Shown one piece after another: positions 42,357-51,472 of a DNA stretch of 51,472 nt. Under the pieces are notes generated by a model, which did not search any database, had not been told where the DNA came from, and saw only the letters and a list, made by a program, of their open reading frames with translations. Made by a program: the position numbers and the translations under genes. Position 1 is the stretch's first letter; every line of letters begins with the position of its first letter. The stretch is from Chloroflexota bacterium. Lineage in GTDB: Bacteria; Chloroflexota; Dehalococcoidia; JACPQD01. Location: NCBI GenBank assembly GCA_016190665.1, contig JACPQD010000004.1:1-51472 (forward strand), read 5' to 3'.

Positions 42357-44114
42357 ATGAGGTCCATGCAACTTCCACCTTGTCGACTTCGCCGTCTCCG
42401 CCGGGTTGCTCTGCTCCTGGCGGTATCTTTGGCGGGTCTCACTTCCCCCGGTCTGGCTCAGCCTGAAGATCCCTGGGCCTCCGGCTGGCCAGCCGAACAA
42501 AGCGCAAACCAGATAAGCGCTCTAGCTGTCGCCCCATCCAATGGGAAGGTGCTCTACGCCAGCACGCCTGTGGGACTCTACCGGTCGACGGACGGCGGAA
42601 CGAAATGGGCTGCGGCCAGCGCCCTTCCCAATATTGTGGCGATAGCCGTCGACCCCACCCGGACGGATTCGGTCTACGTTTACCTCTGGCCGCAAAGGAC
42701 CGGTGCGCCCAACCTGAAGGGCCTGCGGAAGAGCGCTGACGGCGGACGCACCTGGATCGACCCCAGCGGTGGGGTGGCGGCTGAGGCCATCGGCAGGGCA
42801 ACCGTGTTGGCCATCGACCCGGCGAATCCCCAATTCATGTACGTCGGCTCCGCTGACCCAGCCAACTACGGGGTTTCGAGAAGCACCGACGGCGGGGCCA
42901 CCTGGCGGGCGACCTACACCCTTCAAGCCCTTATGGGGGTGGGAGAGATAACTGCCATCGCGATTCACCCAACGGCGCGCAACGTGGTATACGCGGCCCA
43001 CGCCGTCTACCGCGGCGGCCTGATTACGCGCAGCGACGACGGGGGCGCCTCCTGGCGCGAGCTGCCCGCCATTGAGCCGCTCTCCTATCCCGCCAGCATC
43101 GCGGTTGATCCCGGCGACTCCAATATCGTCTACGCGGCTTATCAAGGCCCTACGGGATCAGGCGTGTTCCTCTACTGGAGTAGCGACGGTGGCGCTTCCT
43201 GGACGAAGGTCGGCCGCGGACTTCCGGCAGGCCGGGCCTGGACGCCCCGGCTAGCTATAGATGCCAACAATCCCAGGGTGCTGTTTATGTCCCTTCAGGG
43301 GGACAATGCCGGCATCTACCGGTCGGTGGATGGCGGCGGCGTCTGGACGCGACTCGCCGCGGATGACGCCCCTCAGCTCGCCTACGTTTCTGCGCTGGGC
43401 TACAACCCCGCCGACATGACTTTGTATGCGGGGACCGGCCAGGGAGTGTGGCAGAAGAGAATACCGCCCGATGTCGCCGCCGCCTTTGCTGCTTACTATG
43501 CCAGCTATGACGGTTGGCGCGTGCTGGGCCGGCCCATCTCATATCCCCTTTCCGCAGGGATGCTCCGCCAGTACTTCGAGAAAGGCCGCCTGGAGTATCA
43601 CCCGGAGGAGGCCGACCCCAACTGGCGCCTTATGTATGGTCTCCTGGTGGATGAGCTGCAGCAAGCGGGGGCGGCCCTTCCGGTGGGCGGGGATGTATCT
43701 ACGGTCACCTACGCCGAAATCCGCGTTGCGGCCCGTCCGGAGTCGCAGGCGCCGCCCCCGGCTGGCTTCAGCGGCGGCGTTCATGCCGGGCCGGATGGCT
43801 CGACCTTTATCCCCTACGATCCGCATCTGCGGCCGGCTCCGGGCCAGGTGGTACCCGGCTTTTTCTGGGAATACGTCAGTCGACCTGACCTCTTCCCCGG
43901 CGGCTGGCTCCACGATGTGGGGCTGCCCATGACACCTCCTCTGGAAGCCACGGTGGACAAAGGTGAGGCCAAAGGGCGCAAGATAACCATCCAGGCCTTC
44001 CAGCGCACCATCCTCACCTATGACCCGCTGAACCCACCCGATTGGAAGGTGGAGCGCGCTAACGTGGGAGCGGACTACGCGAGGGCATTTCCGGCGACGC
44101 TGGTTCAAAAGTGA
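42357..44114 (+). CDS. Secreted BNR/Asp-box beta-propeller protein with C-terminal unknown domain
   Basis: The product (about 585 residues) begins with a basic, then hydrophobic signal peptide (RLRRLRRVALLLAVSLAGL). At least six Asp-box repeats follow at regular spacing: STDGGTKW, SADGGRTW, STDGGATW, SDDGGASW, SSDGGASW and SVDGGGVW, each closing a blade of a sortilin/sialidase-like propeller. No sialidase catalytic residues are evident, so binding is likelier than hydrolysis. The last 200 residues (LGRPISYPLS..., FQRTILTYDPLNPPDWKVE) form a domain I associate with secreted Chloroflexota proteins. Two ATG codons, 42357 and 42366, are possible starts. Confidence 0.9.
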   Translation: MRSMQLPPCRLRRLRRVALLLAVSLAGLTSPGLAQPEDPWASGWPAEQSANQISALAVAPSNGKVLYASTPVGLYRSTDGGTKWAAASALPNIVAIAVDPTRTDSVYVYLWPQRTGAPNLKGLRKSADGGRTWIDPSGGVAAEAIGRATVLAIDPANPQFMYVGSADPANYGVSRSTDGGATWRATYTLQALMGVGEITAIAIHPTARNVVYAAHAVYRGGLITRSDDGGASWRELPAIEPLSYPASIAVDPGDSNIVYAAYQGPTGSGVFLYWSSDGGASWTKVGRGLPAGRAWTPRLAIDANNPRVLFMSLQGDNAGIYRSVDGGGVWTRLAADDAPQLAYVSALGYNPADMTLYAGTGQGVWQKRIPPDVAAAFAAYYASYDGWRVLGRPISYPLSAGMLRQYFEKGRLEYHPEEADPNWRLMYGLLVDELQQAGAALPVGGDVSTVTYAEIRVAARPESQAPPPAGFSGGVHAGPDGSTFIPYDPHLRPAPGQVVPGFFWEYVSRPDLFPGGWLHDVGLPMTPPLEATVDKGEAKGRKITIQAFQRTILTYDPLNPPDWKVERANVGADYARAFPATLVQK

Positions 44115-44649
44115 CGCGACCGTCGAGGGCGTAGCTCGACTGGGGTCGGATACGGGCTGAAATTTCAAAGATCCACCTCGATAGGGAGATCGCGTCCGTC
44201 ACCGACGATGAATGCGGCGCCCAGTTTGCGGAGAGGAAGGAATATGGTTAGCAAGACCGTGGGGTGGTTTACTCCCGGACGGGATTGTGTCTGCGCCACG
44301 CATTCTCTTGTACTGCTTCTAACGCTTCGTTAGCTCGCTTAACAGGAAGGGCTGGTATCCACCAAGCGCATCCGGGACAGAACCACGGATGTCCCGACGC
44401 ATCGGGATCCCGCACGGAGTCGGGAAACACCGATAAACACAGATTATGGGTCCAGTTTCGTCGTAGATTGCGGGGATATGAAAGCACGCCTACCGCCGGA
44501 TGAGCGACACCGTTCTCCCAAACATATGAGAGTTCATTCGTGTCCATCAGTGGTTCTAACTGTATATCAGAACCACTACACTATGTTAGACTAAGAAAGT
44601 ACGGCACAAAGTGGGCCTTGGGAGAACCGGCCACCCCGAGGAGGTCATG
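44115..44649. other. Non-coding stretch with a 9-bp inverted repeat
   Basis: No gene is supported. AGTGGTTCT (44549-44557) and AGAACCACT (44569-44577) form a perfect inverted repeat with an 11-nt loop, about 70 bp before the aspartic-protease-like gene; it could be an operator or a hairpin. Words near 44380-44450 (CACGGATG, AACACCGATAAACACAG) belong to a dispersed non-coding repeat type. Confidence 0.5.
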
Positions 44650-45024
44650 ATGAGACTTACAGTTTTAGAGATCGAAGTGGGCAATCCCGCCAGCCCGGAG
44701 GTTACGGAGAAGCTGGAGTTTCTCATCGACTCCGGCGCAATCTACTCCGTGGTACCTACGCCAATCCTGGAGAGGCTTGGCATCACGCCGCTGGCGGAGC
44801 AGCAGTTCCGACTGGCTGACGGCTCGAAGATTGCTCGCAGGAAGGGAGTCGCCCTCTTCAGGTACGGGGAGCGTGTCGGCGGGGCGGATGTCATCTTCGG
44901 CGAGGAGGGAGATAGCACGCTCCTGGGCGCTTTCACCCTTGAGGCCCTGGGGCTAGCCCTGGACCCACTGCGGCGAGAGCTGAAGCCGCTGCCTATGGTC
45001 CTTGCGGTCCAGGAGAATCCGTGA
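44650..45024 (+). CDS. Retropepsin-like aspartic protease family protein
   Basis: A 124-residue single-domain protein of clan AA. The catalytic-type motif is FLIDSGAIYSVVP (Asp-Ser-Gly near residue 27) and the second family block is LLGAFTLEALGLALDP. There is no signal or membrane segment. One such domain would need to dimerise to be active. Start: AGGAGG is 5 nt before the ATG at 44650; an ATG three bases earlier is too close. The stop overlaps the GTG start of argB by 4 bp, so expression is coupled to arginine synthesis, an association I do not know from elsewhere. Confidence 0.85.
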   Translation: MRLTVLEIEVGNPASPEVTEKLEFLIDSGAIYSVVPTPILERLGITPLAEQQFRLADGSKIARRKGVALFRYGERVGGADVIFGEEGDSTLLGAFTLEALGLALDPLRRELKPLPMVLAVQENP

Positions 45025-45812
45025 AGCCCATCGTCATCAAGATCGGCGGGAGCACCCTGGGCAGCCACGACACCACTCTGGAGGACCTGGTGGAGCTTCA
45101 GAGGCGTAGCCAGCCTACTGTGGTCGTCCACGGCGGGGGCAAGGACATCACCCAGTGGCTGGAGAAGCTTGGGGTGCCGACGCACTTCGCGCGCGGCCTC
45201 CGCGTGACCGACGCTGAGAGTCTCGAGGTGGTCATGGGCGTGCTGGCTGGCATGGTCAATAAGGAACTGGTGGCCTCCATCAACCAGTTGGGCGGGCGGG
45301 CCATTGGCCTGGCCGGTGTGGACGGCTGCCTGATTCGCGCCCGAGTCCAGGACCCGGAACTGGGGCTGGTGGGCGCCATCACCGGCGTGGACCGCAAACC
45401 GCTGGACACGCTCCTCGACGCCGGGTATATCGCCGTGGTGGCGCCGATAGGCTTCGACGAGCAGCTCGGCCCGTTGAATATTAACGCCGACACTGTCGCC
45501 GGAGAGATAGCGGCCACTATCGGGGCCCAGGATCTGGTCTTCCTGACCGATGTAGAGGGCGTCTGCGACAAGAAAGGAAAAGTAATCTCCAGCCTGTCGC
45601 GGACGGAGGCTCAGAAACTCATCGCCTCCGGCGTAGTGGGCGGCGGCATGATACCTAAGGTGGAGGCCTGCCTGCGCGGCCTGGCCTCGGCGAAAGCGGC
45701 CCTTATCACAGATGGGCGGGTTCCTCACGCCCTACTCGGTGCTTTGGAGGGTAAGGGCAACGGGACTACGATCTTAAAGAAGCACGGAGCGTGGAGCGCG
45801 AAGCGGGAATGA
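45021..45812 (+). CDS. argB: Acetylglutamate kinase
   Basis: Phosphorylates N-acetylglutamate, the second step of arginine synthesis. An amino-acid-kinase fold of 263 residues: IKIGGST (7-13), VVVHGGGKDI, the substrate loop LNINADTVAGEIA and the nucleotide region FLTDVEGVCDK. The Lys in GGGMIPKVEA is present. The GTG start is translationally coupled to the preceding gene. It could also be the LysW-dependent homologue in a lysine pathway, but argD and argG follow and no lysW is seen. Confidence 0.95.
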   Translation: MKPIVIKIGGSTLGSHDTTLEDLVELQRRSQPTVVVHGGGKDITQWLEKLGVPTHFARGLRVTDAESLEVVMGVLAGMVNKELVASINQLGGRAIGLAGVDGCLIRARVQDPELGLVGAITGVDRKPLDTLLDAGYIAVVAPIGFDEQLGPLNINADTVAGEIAATIGAQDLVFLTDVEGVCDKKGKVISSLSRTEAQKLIASGVVGGGMIPKVEACLRGLASAKAALITDGRVPHALLGALEGKGNGTTILKKHGAWSAKRE

Positions 45813-45878
45813 GGAAGCGAGAAGCCGGAGCAGGGAGGATTCGCGCTTCCTGCTCCGGGATAAGTAGGGAGGTGACCA

Positions 45879-48650
45879 ATGTCGTTCTTCGATAACTTCA
45901 GTCAATCCAGTGGCCGTCGGCGCCCGCCCTGGGCCGAGGTGATCGACGCCGACTCTCCGCCCAGAAAGGGGGGAGGCATGGGCTGGATCATCGTGCCCGC
46001 CATCGTCTTTGTGCTCTTCCTCTTCGCGTCCATGATCAAGAGCGTCTATACGGAGTGGCTCTGGTACGATAACCTTGGTTTCAGCAGCCTCTTCTTCACA
46101 CCGCTGCTGACCAAGAGCTATTTGTTTCTGGCGGGCGCCGGCGCCTTCTTCGTCCTCGCCTACTCCAATCTCTGGCTGGCGCGACGGATCTCACCTAAGC
46201 CCAGCGAGTCCTTCATCCTGGGGGAAGGGGTTGTGCTGCTCACCCGCACCTTGAACTTCCTGATCCTGGGCTCAATCATTGGTGTGAGCCTGATCATGGG
46301 GTCCCTGGCGCTGGAGCAGTGGGAGCCTGTTCTCCGCTTCTTGAACGCACGGCCCTTCGGCGTCGAGACCCCCGTCTTCGGCGGCGATGTCTCCTTCTAC
46401 GCGTTCACGCTGCCCCTTTATCGCTTCGTCGAGATGTGGCTGGCCGGAAGCCTGATTCTTGTCCTCATTGGCACCCTGGTGGTCTACGGCTTCAACTTCG
46501 GGCTGAACCGCTTCACCTTATCCTTCCCGCCGGTAGTCAAGGGACACCTTTCGGCCCTGGGGGCGCTCATCTTTCTTCTGCTCTCCTGGGGCTACTGGCT
46601 GGATATCTTCGATCTCGTCTACTCACGGAGGGGAGTGGTCTTCGGCGCAAGCTATACGGACGTCAACGCCCAAAGGTTCGCTTTTCAGGTGCTCATGGCC
46701 GTCACTATCTTGATCGCCGTACTGCTCGTAATCAATGTCTTTCGACGCGGGGTTCGGCTGCCTCTCGCCGGCGTAGGGCTATGGATTGCCACGGGCATCA
46801 TCTTCGGCGGCATTTACCCCGGCGTGATGCAGAAACTCGAGGTCGAGCCCAACGAGCTGGCCAAGGAGCGCCCCTACATCGAATACAACATCGCGATGAC
46901 ACGCGCCGCCTTCGGGCTGGAGCGAATTGAGGAGCGGGACTTCGACGTCTCGGCCATGGTGACAGCAAAGGACATCGAGGAAAACAGGGACACTGTCAAT
47001 AACATCCGGGTTTGGGACTACCGCCCGGCAAAGGATACCTACAACCAGACCCAGTCCATCCGCCTCTACTATGATTTCCACGACATAGATATCGACCGCT
47101 ACACCATCGACGGCAGGAACCGCCAGGTGCTGATATCTGCCCGCGAACTCTCTCCGCAGAAGCTGGCCTCCCAGGCGCAGACCTGGGTGAACCAGCGCCT
47201 CCAGTTCACCCACGGCTACGGCGTGGCGATGAGCCCGGTGAACGAGTTTACCACTGAGGGACTGCCCGCTTACTTCGTCAAGGATGTGCCGCCCACCGGC
47301 GCAGTGAACATCGACCGCCCCGAGGTCTACTACGGCGAGGGTACCATCAATTACGTCATCGCCAATACCAGGGCCGAGGAGTTCGATTATCCCAAGGGCG
47401 ACGCCAACGTCTACACCCGATACCAGGGCAAAGGGGATATCAAGCTCGATTCCTTCCTCAAGAAGTTTATCTTCGCCTGGGAGATGGGAGATTTCAACAT
47501 AGTCTTGAGCAGCGAGTTGACGCCGGAGAGCAGGCTCCTCTACCGCCGCGATATTCAAGGGCGAGTGAGACACATCGCTCCCTTCCTGACGCTGGACAAG
47601 GACCCCTACATCGTTGTCGCTGACGGAAAGCTCTCCTGGATTCAGGATGCCTACTTCACCAGCGGGCGCTACCCCTACTCCCAGCCCGTGAGACGAGGGC
47701 TGAACTACATCCGGAACAGCGTCAAGGTGGTCATCAGCGCCTACGATGGCACGGTTACCTTTTACCTGACGGACCCTACCGACGCCCTGGCTCAGACCTA
47801 TGGCGCCATCTTCCCCAACTTCTTTGCCCCTATTAGTGAGATGCCCAACTCCTTGCGCAGCCACCTGCGCTACCCGGAGGACCTCTTTTCCGCCCAGGCG
47901 GAAATGTATCGCACCTATCACATGAGAGATCCCCAGGTCTTCTACAACCGTGAAGACCTCTGGGCTTTGCCCATCGAGACCGTTGGCGCCAAGGAGCAAC
48001 CCGTCGAGCCTTACTACGTCATTATGCGACTGGAGGAAGAGACTAAGGAGGAATTCCTCCTGCTCATGCCCTTCACGCCGAGCCAAAAAGACAACATGAT
48101 TACATGGCTGGCTGCCCGCAACGATGGGGAGCACTACGGCAAGCTGCTGTCTTACAAATTCCCCAAGGATAGGCTAGTCTTCGGTCCTCGGCAGATAGAG
48201 GCCCGCATGAATCAGGATACGATTATATCGGCGCAGCTCACGCTATGGAGCCAGGCAGGCTCACAGGTAATTCGAGGCAATCTCCTGGTCATTCCTATCG
48301 GGAAGTCGCTTCTCTACGTTGAGCCGATCTACCTCCAGGCTGAGAAGGGGCGAATACCGGAGCTGAAACGGATCGTGGTGGCCAGCGGCAACCGCATCGT
48401 TATGGAGGAAACCTTGGACAAGGGCCTTGTCGCCATCCTGGGTGGCGCACCCACCCCGACGACGCCAATAGCGCCGCCACCCCCTGCCGGCCAACCGCCG
48501 GCGACGGCGGGCCAACTGGCCCGCTCGGCCCAGCAGCATTATCAAAGAGCCCAGGATGCGTTGAAGGCCGGCGATTGGGCGACCTACGGCCAGGAACTCA
48601 AGGCCATGGCCGATGACCTGGCGCGCCTCGTGCAGTTGACGGGGCCGTAG
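45879..48650 (+). CDS. UPF0182 family membrane protein
   Basis: A 923-residue member of UPF0182 (COG1615), a large family of unknown function found in Chloroflexota, Actinomycetota, Cyanobacteriota and Firmicutes. Seven hydrophobic segments lie between residues 30 and 320. A large outside domain with conserved patches follows (RPYIEYNIAMTRAAFGL, NNIRVWDYRPAKDTYNQ, YYDFHDIDIDRY). The C-terminus has a Pro-rich linker and a short helical domain. GGGAGG precedes the ATG. It interrupts the arginine genes between argB and argD on the same strand. Confidence 0.95.
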   Translation: MSFFDNFSQSSGRRRPPWAEVIDADSPPRKGGGMGWIIVPAIVFVLFLFASMIKSVYTEWLWYDNLGFSSLFFTPLLTKSYLFLAGAGAFFVLAYSNLWLARRISPKPSESFILGEGVVLLTRTLNFLILGSIIGVSLIMGSLALEQWEPVLRFLNARPFGVETPVFGGDVSFYAFTLPLYRFVEMWLAGSLILVLIGTLVVYGFNFGLNRFTLSFPPVVKGHLSALGALIFLLLSWGYWLDIFDLVYSRRGVVFGASYTDVNAQRFAFQVLMAVTILIAVLLVINVFRRGVRLPLAGVGLWIATGIIFGGIYPGVMQKLEVEPNELAKERPYIEYNIAMTRAAFGLERIEERDFDVSAMVTAKDIEENRDTVNNIRVWDYRPAKDTYNQTQSIRLYYDFHDIDIDRYTIDGRNRQVLISARELSPQKLASQAQTWVNQRLQFTHGYGVAMSPVNEFTTEGLPAYFVKDVPPTGAVNIDRPEVYYGEGTINYVIANTRAEEFDYPKGDANVYTRYQGKGDIKLDSFLKKFIFAWEMGDFNIVLSSELTPESRLLYRRDIQGRVRHIAPFLTLDKDPYIVVADGKLSWIQDAYFTSGRYPYSQPVRRGLNYIRNSVKVVISAYDGTVTFYLTDPTDALAQTYGAIFPNFFAPISEMPNSLRSHLRYPEDLFSAQAEMYRTYHMRDPQVFYNREDLWALPIETVGAKEQPVEPYYVIMRLEEETKEEFLLLMPFTPSQKDNMITWLAARNDGEHYGKLLSYKFPKDRLVFGPRQIEARMNQDTIISAQLTLWSQAGSQVIRGNLLVIPIGKSLLYVEPIYLQAEKGRIPELKRIVVASGNRIVMEETLDKGLVAILGGAPTPTTPIAPPPPAGQPPATAGQLARSAQQHYQRAQDALKAGDWATYGQELKAMADDLARLVQLTGP

Positions 48651-48841
48651 GGCATCCGCTGGGCGGATGCCTTGGGGTTGGGGGCTGGTGCCCGCGTAGG
48701 GGCACAGTGTGCCGTGCTCGGGGGCCAGGGGTCGAGGGTTGGGGGCCGGGCCGCTGTCTGACACGTCGACAGGTCTGACGCGTCCGACGGGTAGGCCACT
48801 GCCTAACCACACGCATCACGCATCCAGAAAAGGTGATAACC

Positions 48842-50050
48842 ATGACTGACTGGCAAGCCCTGGAAAAGCGTTACTTCTTCAATGTAACCAAACGGACGCC
48901 CCTGACGCTGGTGAGAGGGGCTGGGGTAAGGGCCTGGGATGACAGGGGTCGCGAATACCTGGACTTCACGGCTGGATGGGCGGTGAACGCCCTGGGTCAT
49001 TGCCACCCGGCCATCGTCGAGGCGCTGACCAGGCAGGCGCAAACCCTGATTCACACCTCCAACCAGTTCTATACGACGCCGCAAATCGAGCTGGCCGAGC
49101 TCCTGGTGAAGAATAGCTGCCTCAGCAGGGTGTTCTTCGCCAACAGCGGTGCGGAGGCAGTGGAGGGGGCCGTCAAGCTGGCGCGCCGCTACGGTAAGCT
49201 TAATCTGAATGGGGCCTACGAAGTCATCACCGCCGTCAACTCCTTCCACGGTCGGACGCTGGCCATGACGGCGGCCACGGGCCAGAAGAAGTTCCACGAG
49301 CCCTACGAGCCCTTGCCCGAGGGCTTCATCAACGTGGAGTTCAACAGCCTCTGCGCCATACAAAAAGCTATCACCGCGAGGACCTGCGCCGTCATGCTGG
49401 AGCCGGTGCAGGGCGAGGGCGGAGTGAACGTCCCCGACGACGACTACCTCAAGGAGGTGCGCGGCTGGTGCGACGAGATGGGCATCCTGCTCATCCTGGA
49501 TGAAGTGCAGACGGGGATCGGCCGGCTGGGAACTCTCTTCGGCTATCAGATGTTCGGCGTTGAGCCGGACATCATGACCCTGGCCAAGGGCCTCGGCGGC
49601 GGCGTGCCCATCGGCGCCTTCATGGCTAAGGATAGGGCTGCCGTCTTCGCGCCGGGCGAGCACGGCTCGACCTACGGCGGCAACCCGCTGGTGTGCGCCG
49701 CGGCCCACGCAGGATTGAAGTACATCCTCGACCACAACGTGGTCGGCAACACTCGCGAGGTGGGGGATTGCCTGCTCAAGGGCCTTGAAGCGCTGAAAGA
49801 CAGGTCTGACCTGATCATCGACGTGCGCGGACGCGGCCTGCTCCTGGCCATCGAGTTCTCCTCCGACTTGGCGGAGCGGGCCGTCCTGGCGGCCATCGAG
49901 GACGGCCTCCTCATCAATCCGATCAAGCCGAACGTGGTGCGCTTGATACCGCCGCTCATCATCACCAGGAAGGATGCGGATGAGGCGCTCACCATCCTCT
50001 CCGGCGTCCTGGAGAAGCTGAAGAGCCCGGCGGTGGCGGCCGTGGAATAG
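48842..50050 (+). CDS. argD: Acetylornithine aminotransferase
   Basis: A PLP-dependent class-III aminotransferase converting N-acetylglutamate semialdehyde to N-acetylornithine. The 402-residue chain has the pyridoxal phosphate contacts NSGAEAVEGA (101-110), SFHGRT, ILDEVQTGIGR (D220) and Schiff-base K249 in LAKGLGGG, all intact. AAAGG lies about 8 nt before the ATG at 48842; a GTG three codons upstream would overlap this site. Enzymes of this group can also act on related omega-amino acids. The argB and argG genes on either side support the arginine role. Confidence 0.94.
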   Translation: MTDWQALEKRYFFNVTKRTPLTLVRGAGVRAWDDRGREYLDFTAGWAVNALGHCHPAIVEALTRQAQTLIHTSNQFYTTPQIELAELLVKNSCLSRVFFANSGAEAVEGAVKLARRYGKLNLNGAYEVITAVNSFHGRTLAMTAATGQKKFHEPYEPLPEGFINVEFNSLCAIQKAITARTCAVMLEPVQGEGGVNVPDDDYLKEVRGWCDEMGILLILDEVQTGIGRLGTLFGYQMFGVEPDIMTLAKGLGGGVPIGAFMAKDRAAVFAPGEHGSTYGGNPLVCAAAHAGLKYILDHNVVGNTREVGDCLLKGLEALKDRSDLIIDVRGRGLLLAIEFSSDLAERAVLAAIEDGLLINPIKPNVVRLIPPLIITRKDADEALTILSGVLEKLKSPAVAAVE

Positions 50051-50116
50051 GGGCTTAACCTCTCCCTTGATCCCTCTCCGAAACGCGGAGGAAGAGTACG
50101 CCTTCGAGATGTGGTT

Positions 50117-50139
50117 CCCCTTCCCGGCACGGGAAGGGG
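50117..50139 (+). terminator. Perfect 10-bp hairpin after argD
   Basis: CCCCTTCCCG and CGGGAAGGGG pair around loop GCA, 66 bp after the argD stop. Only a short T-rich stretch follows, so it may be a weak terminator or attenuator ahead of argG. Confidence 0.6.
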
Positions 50140-50187
50140 TCAGGGTTAGGTTTGAGTCGCGTTATTTCCTCGAAGTCGCTCCTGCTA

Positions 50188-50193
50188 TATAAT
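50188..50193 (+). promoter_or_regulatory. Candidate -10 box for argG
   Basis: TATAAT lies 35 bp before the GTG start of argG. The -35 region at the proper distance (TTTCCT) is weak. The hairpin just upstream supports a separate argG transcript. Confidence 0.45.
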
Positions 50194-50227
50194 GATAGGA
50201 GTTGTTGACTGATCAGGAGGATACTGA

Positions 50228-51469
50228 GTGCCAGAGAGGATAGTGTTGGCTTATAGTGGAGGGCTGGACACCTCCATTGCCATAAAATGGATCGCCGAGA
50301 AATATAACGCCGAGATCATCTGCCTGACGGTCGACGTCGGCAACGAGAAGGATTTGGCCTCGGTGCAGAAGCGGGCGCTCCAGGCGGGCGCGAAGAAGGC
50401 CCTGGTCAGCGACGCCAAGGAGCTGTTCGTCAAGTATTTCATCTTCCCGGCCCTCCAGGCCGATGCCATCTATGAGGGCCAGTATCCCCTGGCCACGGCC
50501 CTATCCCGACCGCTCATGGCCAAGCTCCTGGTGGACGTGGCCTTGCAGGAGGGCGCCACGGCCGTCGCCCACGGCTGCACGGGCAAGGGCAACGACCAGG
50601 TGCGCCTCGATGTCAGCGTGGGCGCCCTGGCTCCGCAGCTCAAGGTCATCGCTCCGGCGCGCGAGTGGGGCATGACGCGCGAGGAGGAGATCGAATACGC
50701 CAAACGGCACAACATCCCCATCCCGGTAACCGTCGCCAACCCCTATTCCACCGACGAGAACTTGTGGGGCCGCGCCATTGAGTGCGGTGTCCTGGAGGAC
50801 CCCTGGAACGAGCCGCCGGAGGAAATCTACACCCTGACCAAATCGCCGGCCAAGGCGCCCGACGAGGCCACCTACGTCGAGATCGGCTTCGCCCGCGGCC
50901 TGCCGGTGAGCCTGAACGGACGCCAGTTGGACGGCACCGCCCTCATTCGGGAGCTGAACGAGCTGGCGGGCGAGCACGGCGTGGGCCGCATCGACCACAT
51001 CGAGAACCGGCTGGTGGGCATCAAGTCCCGCGAGGTCTACGAAGCGCCGGCGGCCACCGTGCTGCTGGCGGCGCATCGCGCCCTGGAGGCCCTCGTCCTG
51101 TCGAAGGACCAGGTGCGCTTCAAGGAAACGGTGGCCCAGGAGTACGCCGACATCATTTACAATGGGCTGTGGTTCACCTCCCTGCACCAGGACCTGGCCG
51201 CCTACGTCCACAGCACGCAGCGCCACGTCACCGGCGACGTGCGCGTGAAGCTCTTCAAGGGGAACTGCACCGTGGTGGGCCGGAAATCGCCGAAGTCGCT
51301 GTATAACCTGAGCTTGGCCACCTATGACAAAGGCGACGTCTTCGATCAGAGCGCTGCGGTGGGCTTCATCGGCATTTGGGGACTGCCGGTGCGCGTCCAG
51401 GCGCAGGCGCAGCTTTTGGGCCAGCCGGAAGGCCCGCTGGGGATTACGGGGCCGGGGGCCGGGGGGTAG
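50228..51469 (+). CDS. argG: Argininosuccinate synthase
   Basis: Joins citrulline and aspartate at the cost of ATP to give argininosuccinate. The ATP pyrophosphatase loop LAYSGGLDTS is at residues 6-15, and the citrulline/aspartate contact block AHGCTGKGNDQVR is complete. Start GTG with AGGAGG 7 nt upstream. The 413-residue frame ends three bases before the window edge, with a Gly-rich tail (GPLGITGPGAGG) that is longer than usual and may be read-through into the GGGGCCGGGGG-type intergenic word. argH is not in the window. Confidence 0.96.
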   Translation: MPERIVLAYSGGLDTSIAIKWIAEKYNAEIICLTVDVGNEKDLASVQKRALQAGAKKALVSDAKELFVKYFIFPALQADAIYEGQYPLATALSRPLMAKLLVDVALQEGATAVAHGCTGKGNDQVRLDVSVGALAPQLKVIAPAREWGMTREEEIEYAKRHNIPIPVTVANPYSTDENLWGRAIECGVLEDPWNEPPEEIYTLTKSPAKAPDEATYVEIGFARGLPVSLNGRQLDGTALIRELNELAGEHGVGRIDHIENRLVGIKSREVYEAPAATVLLAAHRALEALVLSKDQVRFKETVAQEYADIIYNGLWFTSLHQDLAAYVHSTQRHVTGDVRVKLFKGNCTVVGRKSPKSLYNLSLATYDKGDVFDQSAAVGFIGIWGLPVRVQAQAQLLGQPEGPLGITGPGAGG

Positions 51470-51472
51470 GGG

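Noticed and set aside
1..51472. tRNA or rRNA genes
   Set aside because: I looked through the gaps for cloverleaf-like sequences and rRNA words and saw none. A covariance search would be decisive.

Overview
The window is GC-rich bacterial chromosome that most resembles a member of the Chloroflexota (an inference from style, not from a marker gene). The clues are four family-5 substrate-binding lipoproteins with long Ala/Pro/Lys-rich linkers after the lipobox Cys, a UPF0182 membrane protein, a BNR/Asp-box secreted protein with a C-terminal domain I associate with Chloroflexota, a MurT-GatD pair, and many short hairpin or word-type repeats between genes.

Layout. 1-6800 (minus): a tandem 60-bp palindromic repeat, then a transport/redox cluster read right to left: two paralogous substrate-binding lipoproteins, a 355-residue protein of unknown function, a UGSC-type selenoprotein whose frame crosses an in-frame UGA followed by a SECIS-like hairpin, and a DppB-type permease. 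7090-12210: a PPC/DUF296 protein, typA, a zinc-ribbon protein, and pgl plus gnd of the pentose phosphate pathway. 12400-16770 (plus): a substrate-binding lipoprotein and a glycyl radical enzyme. 16770-18040: gene-poor DNA with an IS630 remnant. 18040-24270 (minus): a diheme cytochrome with an LPKTG tail, then a terminal-oxidase-like operon (cytochrome c, CuA subunit II, subunit I, an unknown membrane protein, a cupredoxin lipoprotein, a truncated blue-copper gene, heme O synthase). 24790-27890 (minus): an OmpR-type response regulator and its sensor kinase. 28040-32850 (plus): an old-yellow-enzyme/FeS oxidoreductase, a truncated paralogue fused in frame to a TPP-binding subunit, and a fourth substrate-binding lipoprotein. 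33220-37300 (plus): three multicopper-oxidase-family genes and the scar of a duplication. 37310-41460 (minus): gatD, murT, an inositol monophosphatase-family gene and trpS. 41660-44110: a CHRD protein and a divergent BNR protein. 44650-51470 (plus): an aspartic-protease-like gene, argB, UPF0182, argD and argG.

How the genes fit together. The recurring theme is solute-binding lipoproteins placed next to anaerobic or redox enzymes (UGSC selenoprotein, glycyl radical enzyme, OYE/TPP pair). This suggests uptake of organic substrates and their reductive or radical conversion. The respiratory block looks like an oxidase operon, and its subunit II keeps a complete CuA site. Subunit I, however, appears to lack His at two positions that normally bind the high-spin heme and CuB. 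The copper-oxidase block contains two incomplete proteins whose copper motifs complement each other and only one of which has a Tat signal. The most interesting candidates are the selenoprotein cluster, the ligand-deficient oxidase and the split multicopper oxidase.
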